From positions 215,470,996 to 215,534,995 of the forward strand of contig JASDDO010000024.1 in the NCBI GenBank assembly GCA_030015575.1: DNA of 64,000 bases. The letters are read 5' to 3'. A model generated the notes under the pieces. The model saw only the letters and a program-made list of their open reading frames with translations. It searched no databases and had not been told where the DNA came from. The position numbers and the translations under genes were made by a program. This DNA is from Agapanthus africanus (lineage: Eukaryota; Streptophyta; Magnoliopsida; Asparagales; Amaryllidaceae). Positions 41,254 through 54,069 of this stretch are shown here, piece by piece (position 1 is the stretch's first letter; each line of letters begins with the position of its first letter).

Positions 41254-43335
41254 TGTTCCCTCTCAAAAAATATGACAGTGCCTTACGTGTAAAGCACGTG
41301 AGCAGCGCCCGCGTGCAAAGCACGTGAGCGCTAAGGCCATATAATATGGCGGCGCCTTGTGTGCAATGCACATGAGCGTCACTGCCAATATTTGAAGTGG
41401 ATCGGCTTCAGATAGAATTAAATTCTATATGGGAAAATATTTCCCTAATCTTTCTAAAACGAAAGAGATTTTCTCTGTTAAATAGAGAACCCTTGGATTA
41501 AAAATCCAATGGTGATTAAGAATCACCGCTAAAATCATGAGATAGAATTAAATTCTATATATTGAAAATATCCTCCTAATCTTGTTAAAAGAACAAGAAA
41601 AATATACTCTGTTAAACAAAGAGTCTTAGATCAAAGATGCAACAGTGATTAAAAATCACCACTTGATTATGAAATCAATCAATATCTCTTAAATGAAAGA
41701 TCCTTTCAAACTAAATGATCCCTCTCATAACCTATATAAAGAGCAAGAGAGATTAAATCTAAAAGATACAAGATCCCCTATAAGCTTCTTCCTTGCAACC
41801 GAGAATTGAATTCTCCGCACAAAGAAGATCATCTACAATCTTTCAAAACACTAGGTAAATAATGGAGAAATATATCTCATTTTACTTATCTCCTATATAA
41901 AAAATAAAAAGGGCTTATCCCTCTATAAGAACTTTGTTCTTCCTTTGGATCTGAGATCCATAAGGCAAGTCTCTCATAAACGAAAGAGAATTAAATTCTC
42001 ATAAAGATATCATGATCTCAAATTCATGATCCAGAAGAGAACATTGGTATTATGCCCACCATTATAAAAAGAAAAAAAAGGAAATAATAAGGGAAAAAGA
42101 TATAAATTTTTACCATCAGGAACTTGGTCTCTTAAAAAAATTAAGAACTAAGATTCTACATAACCCAGATCATAAAGATCTTAAAATCCGACGACTTTGG
42201 TGGATTAAGAAAAGATTAAATCTCAAAAAATGATGACTTCAATGAACAGATAAGAGATTATAATTCTCAAAAGAATTAACTCTTTTAAAATAGAGTTCAA
42301 TCTCTGCCAAATATGTGGCAGCGTCGCACGTGTTAAACACGTGAACGACGCATATGATAGGCACGTGAGCGTCATAAGCTCAGTGGGCTACGTGATAGGC
42401 ACGTGAGCTCCATAAGCTTACGGGGGCCACACGATAGGCCGTGTGAGCGTCATAAGTTCAGTAGGCTACGTGATAGGCATGTGAGCGCCATAAGTTCAGC
42501 GGGCCATATGATAGGCATGTGGGCGCCATAAAGCCAGCGGCTCACGTGACACCCAGATGACTCGGTGCTTAGAACTGTTAGATGATTTACAGTCCAATAC
42601 TTATTCTTGAGTGGGCTAAATCCCTGAAGTTTTAAAACTTCTTTGATGTTAAATCAATTGAGACCATTTGCTCATGATATCTAAGTTGACCTTAGTCTCA
42701 TACAAGACTAACAGTTCTTAGTTAAAATCAATCGAGCCTATACACTCATGATATCTAAGTTGACCATAGTCCCATACAAGACTAATAGTCCTTAGTTAAA
42801 ATAAATTCAGTCAATATGCTAATATATTTTAAGTTGATGTTAATCTAAAATAAGATTAACGATCCTTAAATATATAAAATATTTCCTTAAAATGATGGAT
42901 CTCATCTATATGAGAAATGCTATCTAGGATCAAGCCCAAATCTAATAATGTACGGATTTGGACTAATCCGCGTCCTACGGGCGACGCCATATACAATCCA
43001 AGGGCAACCCAAAATAAACAAATCATAACATGACACACAGAGTGATATATTTGGAGTAGAGAAAGTTGTTATCGCTTGGCGATAACGTAATTAACTGCAG
43101 GGGCTTGTGCCTGCAGGAAAAAGCGTCCACAATAAAAAAAACCTCATCATTGAGGGGGAATCTGAAAAGCCTGCTATAATGGTCGCATCCATCCAAATCT
43201 CTGATATACGGTAACATAAATCAACTTGGTATCTTCGGAAAGGTGGATGAATATGTTCCATATAACATCTGCCCCCACATTCAGGCTGGAAGCGCTCCCC
43301 GCACTTCAGTCCAGTTTTCGGTGGTAAACAGTACC
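41249..43335 (+). mobile_element. Tat-related solo LTR 1
   Basis: The LTR body is 41254-43330 (2077 bp; TGTTCCC...GGTAAACA), flanked by GTACA (41249-41253) and GTACC (43331-43335), one mismatch. It is related to the Tat LTR: CACGTG-type pairs (41285-41400, 42310-42500), TTNAA palindromes, TATATAAA (41733-41740), CTAG|GTAA (41855) and the conserved 3' end from about 43060 (gagaaagttgttatcg...gcgtaattaactg...). It is much shorter and clearly diverged, so a different subfamily. It interrupts the tnp2 gene of CACTA-1. Confidence 0.85.
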
Positions 43336-45590
43336 TTTCGACAGGATACATCTATCGATATTGTACCGGTCCTGCAAACTTAGCCTCGGTTGCAAGATGA
43401 ACTGTCAAGTGTATTATGATATCGAAGAATGACGGTAGGAAATCTGTTCAAGCTTGCAGAGTATCAACGGAATAACATTTTCTATCTTCTCCATCGTCAT
43501 AACCTCGATATTTTTAGCGCACAATTTCCTAAAGAAGTAAGAAAAATCGTTGAGTACTAGACCAACTGATTCAGGAAGGAAGTTCTACAGGCTAATGGGA
43601 TAAGATGCTCTATAATAATATAGTGATCATGACTTTTCAGCCTATCGTACTTGCCTTTCACAATCATTATTTTCTTACTAAATGATCCTGAGAAACCTGT
43701 GGGAACTTTCAAATTATGTAACACCTACAGGAACTTTTTCTTCTCCGGTTGTGACATATGATACACTGCATTGGGAAGTAGAAACTTGCCTGGTTTACCC
43801 GCTATTGGTTTAGGATGCAAATCACTTCTAATTTCTCAGTCCTTAAAATCCATCCGAGTACGGAGGTTGTCTTTCGATTTTCTATCTTTACAAAGATGCA
43901 AGTTTAGTACGTGCTCGGATACTACCTTCTCAATGTGCATGATTTCCAGACAATAACGCACTAAATTTGTTGACAGGTACAGTGGCTCGTAGAAAATGCT
44001 TAATTTGTTCTGGTAGGGTGGAGTGTCATGTCTTGCCGGATCTATACGGAAGGTCACATTATCATAATTATTCCACTAAGAAATCACATCCTCTTTGGAT
44101 AATGGTACTGGAGACCCAAGAAGCTCCTGATAACCATCAAAGTGAGCACCATAAAATCTTTATGGATGGTCTAGTAGCAGAAAACGCCGATGACTGCAAT
44201 AACAAACCTTGTTGCTATAATTCAACCGTCTCGATATTGTATCTTGGTGGAAATAAAGGCATGCTTTATAACCATATATGGACCAACCTAATAGCATTCC
44301 ATACACAGCAAAGTCATTAATTATCCACATTAAAGCCGCACGCATCGTGAATGTAGTATCTGTGTTTGTATCGTAAGTCTCCACACCATCAATGAATAAG
44401 GATTTTAACTCATCGATCAGAGGTTGGAGGTAGACGTCGATATTATTTCCTGGTGATTTTGACCCGTCAATAAGAAGAGACATCATAAAGTATGACTGAT
44501 CCATAGCCAACCACAACGACAGATTATAAATCATCATTACAATGGGTCATGTGTTGTGGCCTCCACCCATATTGTTGAATGGGAAGAAGCCATCACTACC
44601 CAGTCCGAGTCTGATTGCGAGAATCACTACTGAATGTTGGGTTCCTCTTATCGAAATCCTTCCATGTCGTTGAATCTCTTAGATGACTCATCTTCCGTCT
44701 TCGCTTGGAGCAGCACGATGATACTAAATCATTACCTCTGCTGCCTTCTTACACTTGAATAGCCTCTACAACCTTTGTATTATGGGAAAGTATTGTATTA
44801 TCTTGACATGTATATTTGGCTTCTTAGAAGATACTTTCGGCTTATACATGTGCTCTCCGCAGGTGAGACACTCTTTCAAATCTGAATTCTCTTTCCGATA
44901 TAACACGCAATTTTTGGGACATGCATGAATCTTCTCACAATTCAGACCCAAATAAGATATCATCTTTTGGGCTTCGTACCAGCTCTCGGGCATATTATTT
45001 TCTGGGGGTATAGAATCTTTCAGGAACTTAAGAATTATCGTGAATGATTTTTTACTCTATCTATTTAGGCACTTAATCTGGAAAAGATGGACGAACCATG
45101 ATAGTGTGAAATACTTTGCATTCTCATAGATTGGTCTTCTAGCATCATTCATGTACTTCTCATACTTATCTGCACGTTGTCCTTGACTGGAAGGAATGTT
45201 TTCTTCGGTAGGATTACTATCACTGAGAGTAGCCTCTACCATATCCTCCATTTCCTTTCCTGGAAAGAAGTTTTCTTCTTCTTCCGCCGCATTACCGTCT
45301 TCTTCTTCTCCTTCCCCATGATATAACCAAGTTATATAAATTCCGGTAAAACCATGCTTAACGATGTGAAGCTTTACCAGTTCTATCTTCTGGTACAACT
45401 TATTCCCACACCCGTCGTATGGATAAAGGATCTTCCCCAAAATTTCCTTATGATGTTCGTGTGCAAATTCGATAAAAGCAGCAACTCCTGTGACGAATTT
45501 AAGGTTCATGTGTTGTTGCCAATCTACGTGCATCCAGTCTTTAACTCTGATATACTATTGGGCTATGTTAGACTATATAACAAATAAATT
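43336..45590 (-). pseudogene. tnp2: CACTA-1 tnp2 transposase, N-terminal and central parts
   Basis: Minus-strand order: transposase-associated domain (45533-45057; GVAAFIEFAHEHHKE, CGNK, HGFTGIYITWLYHGE); zinc-like LGLNCEKIHACPKNCVLYRK with CLTCGE (44993-44766); tnp2 core (44537-44160; NLSLWLAMDQSYFMMSLLID, SPGNNIDVYLQPLIDELK, a short TMRAALMWIINDF block, then CYCSHRRFLLLDHP); and a decayed DUF4218-like part running to MYPVERY at 43336. Frameshifts and stops separate the blocks, so it is not functional. CACTA-2 at 50550-51726 and 63406-64000 is a second copy. Confidence 0.85.
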
Positions 45591-46886
45591 GTAATGGTTT
45601 TTTATGGTGACTATATTGAGAAATCTAAGAACAAGATGGTTATCAACAAAGAAAAGAATGGAAGAAAGTAGTGTGGTGTATGCTTTGTGTATGTGTGTTA
45701 GTGTGTATGTGCATATGTGTTTCAATTTATGATTTCACTTAGATGTATGATTATTAGTGTGTATGTGCTTTGCGTATGTGTGTGTTATGTATTCATGTTG
45801 TATGTGTGTGTTTCGGTTATTAGGGGTAAGGCTTCTATCCCATTAAGAATATATAGAATAGACACCTATTCGCTTGCGTTTTCATTCGTTTCGAGAAAAT
45901 TTTGGCAGCATCTCCCCGCTGTTCTGCGAGTACACTGTAATAGAATAGATAATCATTTCAATGTTATGAAACAATATTGAAATGAACATCTAATCTATCT
46001 TTGTATACGGAGAACCAGTGGAAAAGTACCGACGAAATAACTCAAAACGAATGAAAACAAAAGTGAATGCAGGTATTTTCTTTATACATTCCTAACTTGT
46101 CCAAACTGGAAAAATCTATCGGTTATCATACGATTAAATTTTCTCTTCATATAGACTACATGACGGTTGTTAGTATCAAACGATACCGTCCGATATTTAA
46201 CAACCTTCGTGTAGTTTTGTATCATGACGAACATTGAATGTATGTTAACCGATAGACGGGGACCAAGACGCGAAATTTAGTTTGATAAATTATCTATATT
46301 TCAATTTATGATTTCGTTTAGGTGTAGGGTTGTTGCTGTGTTTTTGTTTTGTGTATATGTGTGTTGTGTGTGTTGTATGTGTGTGCTATGTGTGTGTGTT
46401 ATGTGGTGTGTGTAGGTAAAAGACATATGTAGGTAAAAGACGTTTTTGAAAATTTCGGCAGCAACTCCTCTGTATTTATAAACTTTCCCAAATTGGGATA
46501 CAATAAAATACACAGCATGTGGGCCGATAACATGGCATGAATGCCGGTAACATGGCACGAAGGTCGGTATATAACTTGGCACGAAGGCCGGGAACATAAA
46601 AAACATTCAGAACAACAACATTCAATTCCATATTTAATTGAAATTCAGGGCGTATGAAATATATTAAAAGAGCCAATTTTAACTTTAACTAAATCCTTAT
46701 CTGTATCAATAGATCGGAAATTTCGTGATCGGACGAGAACAACTAAATTACTATAATATACCTTTACCTATTGTTTTTTCAACTAAAATACCCTAATCCC
46801 GAACCTTAACCCTAACAAAAAAATTCAAGATTACACAAAAAAAACCCTTAAATATTAATATTAATTTTCGCTAACTCCCTAATTTT
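45591..46886. repeat. CACTA-1 5' internal region with TG-rich repeats
   Basis: No gene is seen. Two related segments start tttcaatttatgattt at 45720 and 46301, each followed by a (TG)n-rich stretch (45730-45815 and 46340-46410). A further short tandem at about 46520-46592 has four loose copies of an 'acatggcacgaaggccgg' unit. Confidence 0.6.
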
Positions 46887-47529
46887 TTGGCCCCTCACCC
46901 GACCCAACAACCTCTCCTATCCCCGACCTTCCCCTCCTTGTTTTCCCCTCCCCTGATCCCTTACCTCCTTTCCCTCCGGACCTCACCTAACCCCACCTTT
47001 GCCACCTTCCTATGCCCACCCCTAATCCTTTCCCTGCCTCATCCTTTTCCTACCTCCCCCGCACCGACCCCTTCTCCAACCTCTATCAACTCCATCATCA
47101 TCAACCCAGCAACCTCCCCCATCACTGACCTTCCCTTCCTCATTTGCATCCGACCCCATGTCTCCCCCCTTGACCCGCAAATTAAAACCCTCGACCCCCC
47201 AAATTAAAACCCCAAAAATTAGACGAATTTTAAAAATTGAATCAAAAATTGTACCTAGGGTCGGCACTGGTGGCGGAGACGGCTTCGAGGGAGCTCGGCA
47301 ATGGCGACTCGGCGCTGGTGGTGGAGACGGCTAGGAATCGGCGCTGGCAGAAACATCTTCGAGGGAGCTCAGCGAGGGCGATAATGAGCTTGAGGACAGC
47401 GGCAATGGAAGAGACAGCTTTGAGGCTAGGCTCGAGGACGGCGGTGATGAAAGGAACTCGGCGACGGCGGTAGAGGAGCTCGAGGAAGGTGGCGATGGAG
47501 CTCGAGGACTGATTCGACGGCGGCAATAG
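46887..47529. other. Strand-asymmetric C-rich then G-rich block
   Basis: 46887-47210 is almost free of G on the plus strand (C/T-rich), while 47255-47529 is purine-rich with ggcgacggcgg-type words. No convincing gene is seen. Sequence resembling the purine-rich part continues at 49634 beyond the inserted solo LTR, so it belongs to the CACTA-1 5' region. Confidence 0.5.
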
Positions 47530-49633
47530 TGAAAGGTTTACCTAGCACCTCATGAAGGGTTTGGAAGCATCATATGTACCAAAGATTAAGTTTTTATGGT
47601 GCTAAGTAAACATACAAAGGATCTATCCTAGAAAAATTAGGGTTACAAAAAATTCACATCATCATATGAAAGGAAAGCTAGGGTTTAGAGAGTACAACCT
47701 TTGTAGCTCCCTACGCTAGACTCCTCGGCTACTTAGGGTTTGAAAAAGCTCCACTTGAAATCCTCGATGTCACCGATGATCCATCCGGAGTCCGCTTTGT
47801 CCAAGCTTGCAACTTTATCCGATCAAGTGAACGAAATCAAGCTAACACTCTAAACAAGTGGGCTAGACTTGTGTAGAATGGTGTTGTGGTTCTGTTTCTC
47901 ACTTCAAAATCTAATCTTGATGAGTATATTGCTCACTACAAAGAACTAGTGAGCAAAATGAGAGAGGAAGAAGAAGATGATGGCAATATGAGAAGATGAT
48001 AAGTTTTTCTCATTTAGAAAATAGAAAAAATATATCAATATATATTTTCTATCTCTCATCTCAAACCATGGTTGAATCATTATTGTACTTGAGTTAAAAA
48101 CTAAAAGGAAGAGAAAACCATGGTTAAATGGTGGGTGAGTGAGGTTAGGTCAAGAAGAGTGTAGAAACAATCCAAAACAAACCCTTTTCTTTTTCCTTTT
48201 GTTTTTAGCTTAAATACAATAATATTCCATATAAAAAGCCCATGGTGTGAGTCTTATATTGCCACCATTTCCTTGTATAATCAACCATGAAAGATGTATG
48301 TATGTATGTATGTGTATATGTACATCCATATGTGCATGAATCAAAAAGAAGGCATACATGCATACATACATCCAACTAACTCAAGAAAAGATTTCAAGTG
48401 AGAAGCTAATGGTTAAATGATAAATCAACACTTGATTTATCAATCCGGCCATATCACATATGACCCCTACCAAAAGCAAGCCGCCCGATCAATATACGGT
48501 ATCCTATACACGCATTTTAATCGGGTCCATGCGCATATCGCATACGCGCACCACAACGTTTCGCCTGGACTAGGAAACTCCATTGTGGGACTCTGAGACT
48601 CGTCAATATGCCGGCAGTGGGTGATGATCATATCAAGCACCCCCAAGCCGCAAGCGGTCAGCTAAACGTAACGGCCACCCGGGTATTGAGCGATCAGAAG
48701 AGAACAAGCGAACCTGCTACAACTCCCGTCGAGCCAACCGACAACACTTCCCGTACAGTCCGGTCTCCTCGTCTGATATGTCGCATATCAAGTCTAGGGG
48801 TGGTAAACGTCAGACCCCAATAACCGATAAGTCGTGCCGATGTGAGGCTCATAACGGGTCGAGAAACTACTGGTAACACTTACCAGCAAATCTCTGAAAC
48901 AGCCCTGGCCAGGGACTTCCTTGTTACGGCCAATCGAGCACAGTACAACATCAACCCCCAATACCGGGAGAGACGAAACCCCTCCTATCGCTCATTGCCT
49001 CCATGTGACTCGGGACTGTTCCCAAAAACCACCGTTTTGCACGCCCTCATGGACGTGGTAAGGTGGAGATCAAAGCACAGTGGGAATCACACAAGACTCT
49101 ATGACGATCTCGGGTCTACAGACTAACCTGTACAAGTGTCACCTGAGAACTGCCATCTGACGTGAGGTATAATACCATATGGGAGTTCTCGACAAGTCCG
49201 TCCAGTGTACCCAGTCTCCACTGAGCACCCGTATACCATCTCTGATGTCAAACACCAATGGATATGGGATCATCCATCGCCCATCTCATGGGTCGAGAAG
49301 CGTATACGCTAGTCTACACTGGTATATCGATGCCCCGTCTCGATACACCTACGACTAGGGACCTTGAAGGATGTACTTATGGACTACCATGTCCCCACTA
49401 GTATGATTTGCATCATAGTCCAGGTAGTCAAGTACACATCCTAAGGGCTTTACCAACATGTAACTATAAGACAGTTTAAAGAGACTAATATACATGTTAA
49501 GATAAAGAGCAACCAGATAGCATACTATCATATCGAGCAAGAAATTCATCTCTATATATGTCCAAGCATCCAATATAATATACATCATCTGTACAATACT
49601 GGCCTCTAGGGCATACATACAACTAACAAATAG
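47525..49633 (-). mobile_element. Angela-like copia solo LTR
   Basis: Minus-strand LTR 49628-47530 (2099 bp), starting TGTTAGTTGTATGCCC and ending GGTAAACCTTTCA, with AATAG at 47525-47529 and 49629-49633. It is homologous to the copia LTR split at 7241/32446. A TATGCCCTAGAGGC start is typical of Angela-lineage LTRs. No internal coding region is present. Confidence 0.85.
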
Positions 49634-49889
49634 AGCTCAACGGTGGCGATGGAAGAGGAAACAGAAGGAAGGGGGACATTTTTTGGAGGGGGCGGGAAGG
49701 GTTAGGGCTATGGTGGGAAATTTTTTGGAGGGATAGGAGATTTATCTGTTTTATTTTTTTAAAAAAATACATCGACATTGCTCTCACGGTCCCTACAGTA
49801 GGGGTTTTTCTTGCGGCATCGTTGGGGAAACTGCAGAAGATAATTTTTTATAATTTTTAATACATATATATATGTGTATATATATATAC

Positions 49890-49922
<33 letters not shown>

Positions 49923-50007
49923 GTGTGGTATGGGAATCGCAGGGGCAAACTAAAATTGCCTCTACGGATTTTTCCACCCGTAGGGGCAAGCCATCTATGT
50001 ACTAGTG
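49634..50007 (-). other. CACTA-1 5' terminus with subterminal repeats
   Basis: Read from 50007 on the minus strand it begins CACTAGT, then carries gcttgcccctacgggtgg, ccgtagaggcaa and similar G/C words (also cctacagtagggg near 49792). These are candidate transposase-binding subterminal repeats. A (TATA)/(TG) tract lies at 49862-49923. A 3-bp duplication (cta, 50008-50010) cannot be verified because the other end is missing. Confidence 0.6.
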
Positions 50008-50009
50008 CT

Positions 50010-50448
50010 ATATTACATTTACTATTTTTTTTACCAACACTGCCCTTTTAGGAAAACTACTACATTTACCTTTTAAAGTACTATAGTTTTCTTTTAATGT
50101 ACTATAGTTATATTATAAAATACTATATTTGTGTTAAAATACTACACTTGACATGAAAACTATTATATTTATCTTTTAAAGTATTATAATTATCTTTCAA
50201 ATGACTACATTTATATTATAAAGGAATATATTTGTGTTAAAATACTGCATTTGATATGAAACTGTTGCATTTTTTAAATAAAATTACTATATCTATTACA
50301 TTTGACATATTTAAATATAAATATAGCACTTTAGAAGATAAATGTATCACTTTAAAATATATATATATATATAGCACTTTAAAGTGTAAATGTAGTAATT
50401 TACCCGAAAGGTCAGTATTGGCATAAAGAATAGTAAATATACTATAGG
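50010..50448. mobile_element. Foldback/MITE-like element
   Basis: The left end (about 50012-50075: tttactatt..., then accaacactgcccttttagg and actactacattta) is inverted at the right end (about 50385-50445: taaatgtagtaatttacc..., gtcagtattggcat..., aatagtaaatat). The inverted repeats are about 55-60 bp and roughly 75-80% similar. The AT-rich interior has an internal duplication. No coding capacity. Family and target duplication are uncertain. Confidence 0.65.
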
Positions 50449-50549
50449 GATCTAAATCTGCAAGGACCTAAACCTATACTTTTCAAAGTAATGGAGTTAG
50501 ATCCATTTTTCCAAAATTTATATATTGGAGTTAGATCCATTTTTTCCAG
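50449..50549. other. Short noncoding junction
   Basis: Contains two copies of a ggagttagatccatttt word (50493 and 50526). It lies at the truncated end of CACTA-2. Confidence 0.5.
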
Positions 50550-51726
50550 CTTTACTGTATGGCCCGTCCTGAATTCTCCGAGACCTGTTAAGTTTCGTCT
50601 CAATATTCTCGACCACATAGCGGGAACAAAATGTGTTTATTTCTTCTAGGAGATAACCTTATATGATAGAACCATTTGGTCGATTTCTATCACGTATATA
50701 ATTTTTTAGGATGTAGAGATACCTAAAAAAACATATGTTAAATAAAGAAATACAGGCATATAAAACAACAAAAATTTTACAAGATGCGTGAACCGAAAAA
50801 TTCAAGTTACCTTTCGACGGGATACATCTGTCCATATTGTACCGGTCCGGCAAGTTTAGTCTCAGTTGCAAGATAGATCGTCAGGTGTATTATAATATCG
50901 AAAAACGATGATGGAAAAACCGCTCAAGCTTGCATAGGATCAAGGGAATCGCATTTTCTAGATTCTCCAATTTCACAACATCGATATTTTTGGCATACAA
51001 TTCCCTAAAGATGCAACAAATGTCATTAATTACTAGATCAACCGATTCGGGAATTGAAGTCATGAGAGCTAATGGGAGAAGGTGCTCCATAATAACATGG
51101 TGATCATGACTTTTCAGTCCATCTATCTTGCTTCTCACAATCTTGATCTTCTTACTAAATGACCTTGAGAAACCTATAGGAACTTTCAAATCATGTAACA
51201 CCTACAGAAATCTTTTCTTCTCATGATGTGATATATGATAAGCAATATTGGAAAGTACAAACTTGCTAGGTTTACCCGCTATCGGTTTAGAATGCAAATC
51301 ACTTCTAATTTCCCAGTTCTGAAGATACATCCGAACACGAACGTTGTCTTTCGATTTTCCATTTTTACAAAAAATAAGTTAAGTACGTGCTGGGATACTC
51401 CCTTCTTGATGTGCATGACATCTATGCAATGACACACTAAATTTGTTGACCGGTACGACAGCTCGTAGAAAATGCTTAACTTGTTCCAGTAGGGTGGAAT
51501 GGCCTGTCTTGCCGGATCTATCCCGAAGGTCGCGTTATCGTAACCATTCCACTAAGCAATCACATGATCTCCGGACAATGGGGCTGGAGGCCCAAGAAGC
51601 TCCTGATGACCATCAAAATGAGCACCGTCAAAGCTGTAGGAATGGTCTAGTGGTAGGAAACGCCAATGACCGCAATAACAAACCTTTTTTGAAAATTCAA
51701 CCGTCTCAATATTGTATCTTGGTGGC
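50550..51726 (-). pseudogene. tnp2: CACTA-2 transposase fragment (DUF4218 region)
   Basis: The minus frame 51201-50890 reads LKVPIGFSRSFSKKIKIV, then GLKSHDHHVIMEHLLPLA, SVDLVINDICCIFRELYA and IPLILCKLERFF. This is the DUF4218 domain that follows the tnp2 core in CACTA transposases. 51202-51726 holds the decayed link towards the core. 50550-50815 matches CACTA-1 at 40985-41253. The gene is split at 51726 by the Athila-type element and resumes at 63406. Confidence 0.8.
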
Positions 51727-53276
51727 TGATTGATCGTGTGTGAAAGAAGTATTTTGTAAATAACTACAATCAAGACGGTGTCGCTAGTAACTAGCCGCGA
51801 TAAGTACGGATCGTCCGCAGGGAAACGTGAACTCTTTTCATATTTTAGACAAGTTGATGAAAGATGGGTGATTGTTTGTCGTTATATTTTAAAACGGATA
51901 TAAAATTTATAATAAAAAGGCTTGTAGGGTTCATAGGACTTAGTAGTAATGGATGAATAATTAAAAATGACTCTTTTATCTTTTAATAGTTTAAAACTAG
52001 AGCGATAGCGATGAATATAGATTAGAGTTCTTGAAGGAAACTAGGGTTTCCCTACTACTGACCCTTATCCTTTCATTGATTTCTATTTATGTCTATCCCT
52101 TAAAAAATAAGTGTTCAACCAATCTCAAATCGTGGTCGTAACTATCAATAAATTGATAGTGTGCCCGATAAGGAGCTTAACATTTGTTTTACTAAAGTTT
52201 ATAAATTTTTAAATGTATAAAAGAAATTAAGAGATTTTTTCATCCATTATCCTACCCTATCCTACAAATCCTAGCATGCTAGGAATTACTCGCTCATAGC
52301 TAGTGATTTAGAAGAAAGGTTGAAGAAGAATGAAAGCATAATGAAGATGCAGAAAAGTAATATGTAAAAGTAAGTATAGAAATTAAATGCGTAAAAATAA
52401 ATGCAAAAAGAATTAAAATTAAAAACTACCTTTATTAATCAACTATTGCATACAACTTTTCTCCTTAGAAAGTAGATTACAAGAACCCTAATTTGCTATA
52501 GATCGCTCTCTTGTTGGAGGTAGATGAATAGATGATGATCACTCGAATACGCGGATCTCTTGATCTCTTTGATGATGATTTTTGAATGTATAGTTCTCAG
52601 TCCTTTATATAGCCCCTCAAAGCAGAAACCCTCGATGTCATCTGTGAATATATGCAGTTAAGATTATGATCCTAAAATCTCACATCCAATGGCTATCAAA
52701 GAGCCACGGAACCGCCGCATATAGCCATATTTGGCCGCGGTTCCGCCGCATCCTAATAGAACTAGGATTTGAGATTTCTTCTAGTCTTTTGTGTCAACAT
52801 GTGAAGATCCTTTTGATATATAGATTCTGAAAATATCGCTCTGAGTTTCTGCCGTTGCTTGATTCCTCGATTTGCTTCTAAAATTTGGCAGATTCGGTTT
52901 CGATATCCCGATTTGACTTGGATCTCTTACTTGGTTCCAGACCTAAGGTAATACCTGCACAATATCTCAAATCAAAGTATTAGTAGCATTTGGTATTTTT
53001 GAGATATTATTTTAACCATTTTATGTGATATTAAATCTTTAAGAATATTGATTAGAAATATTTGATATGATATGCATATTTTAATTACTAATATTTCATT
53101 TAAATATTATATGCATATATTTTCCCTAATTATATTAATTATAAATATAGAAACATATGATATTAAACTTGTACAAATAAACACACATATGTTCTCTATT
53201 TACAATTAACATCTTTTAGTGGTTAACAATAGTAGGAAAAATGTTCATACAAATGTGCAATATTTTAGACCAATCA
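51727..53276 (-). repeat. Athila-type 3' LTR, 1550 bp
   Basis: Plus-strand text starts tgattgatcgtgtgtg and ends gaccaatca. Homologous over its full length to 61855-63400. The minus-strand polypurine tract (agtttaggggtatt, 53277-53290) abuts it. Confidence 0.9.
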
Positions 53277-54027
53277 AATACCCCTAAACTTATCTTTGAT
53301 CATCCCGAGAAAACTAGTTATTAAAGAGAAAAAGAAAAAACATAACCAGCACATTTTCGTAGGCAACACGATTGCACTTAGCACGTGTAACAAGCCTTTA
53401 AACTCTAGGTGTCCCTAGGATGAGGAGTGTTGTCTCCTGAGGGTTTTCAGCAGATTACACCCACAAAATCCCATAATAAAATAAAGATGATGAATGTTAC
53501 ATACAAAGATAAAAACATATAAAAGAAAGAACTTGAAAAGAAGAGTTTCAAACTACACTAAATTTTTAGTTGCCATGAGCCCTATCTTAATAGTCTTGAG
53601 AAATGTCAGAAATCACATCATCTCTCAATAAAATATCGACTTTATTCTTTCTCCTTACCTTTCTTCCAAATATCGATCATATATTCCTACGTGTGTGTAA
53701 AAGATATCCCTACACTTAGAGAATTAAATTGAAGCTATCATACCCTTTTCCATCTTCCTCAGTACTATTTAGTCGGTGAAAATTTTAGATAGATTTGCTC
53801 ACACATTTTAATACTTCTTAAGATACTAACCAACCGATTACCAAATGTGCTCACTCATTTATGCGTAATTAGTAATATTCTAGTCTTGCAACACTTAAGG
53901 CTTAGCAGTGACTCCCAAACCAGTTGGTCTAAGGTACTAGGTGATAAGGCACCCTCGATATATTTTTTTCTGCTGCCTCAAGTAATTACAAAACTAGTGT
54001 TCATTTTTCTTCACCATTTATATTTTT

Positions 54028-54069
<42 letters not shown>

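Larger units (their letters stand above)
33490..50007 (-). mobile_element. CACTA (En/Spm) DNA transposon 1, decayed and interrupted
   Basis: Minus orientation. The 5' end is CACTAGTACATAGATGG read from 50007. The transposase (tnp2 family) lies at 45590-39602 and a second-gene relic at 36229-33660. Three solo LTRs with target duplications interrupt it (36230-39538, 41254-43330, 47530-49628). No matching CACTA terminus was found near 33490, so the 3' end is truncated or too diverged. All coding parts are broken. Confidence 0.7.

Noticed and set aside
43091-43351. 86-residue minus-strand open frame starting MYPVERY
   Set aside because: A chimera across the solo LTR junction: only the first few codons are CACTA; the rest is LTR sequence.
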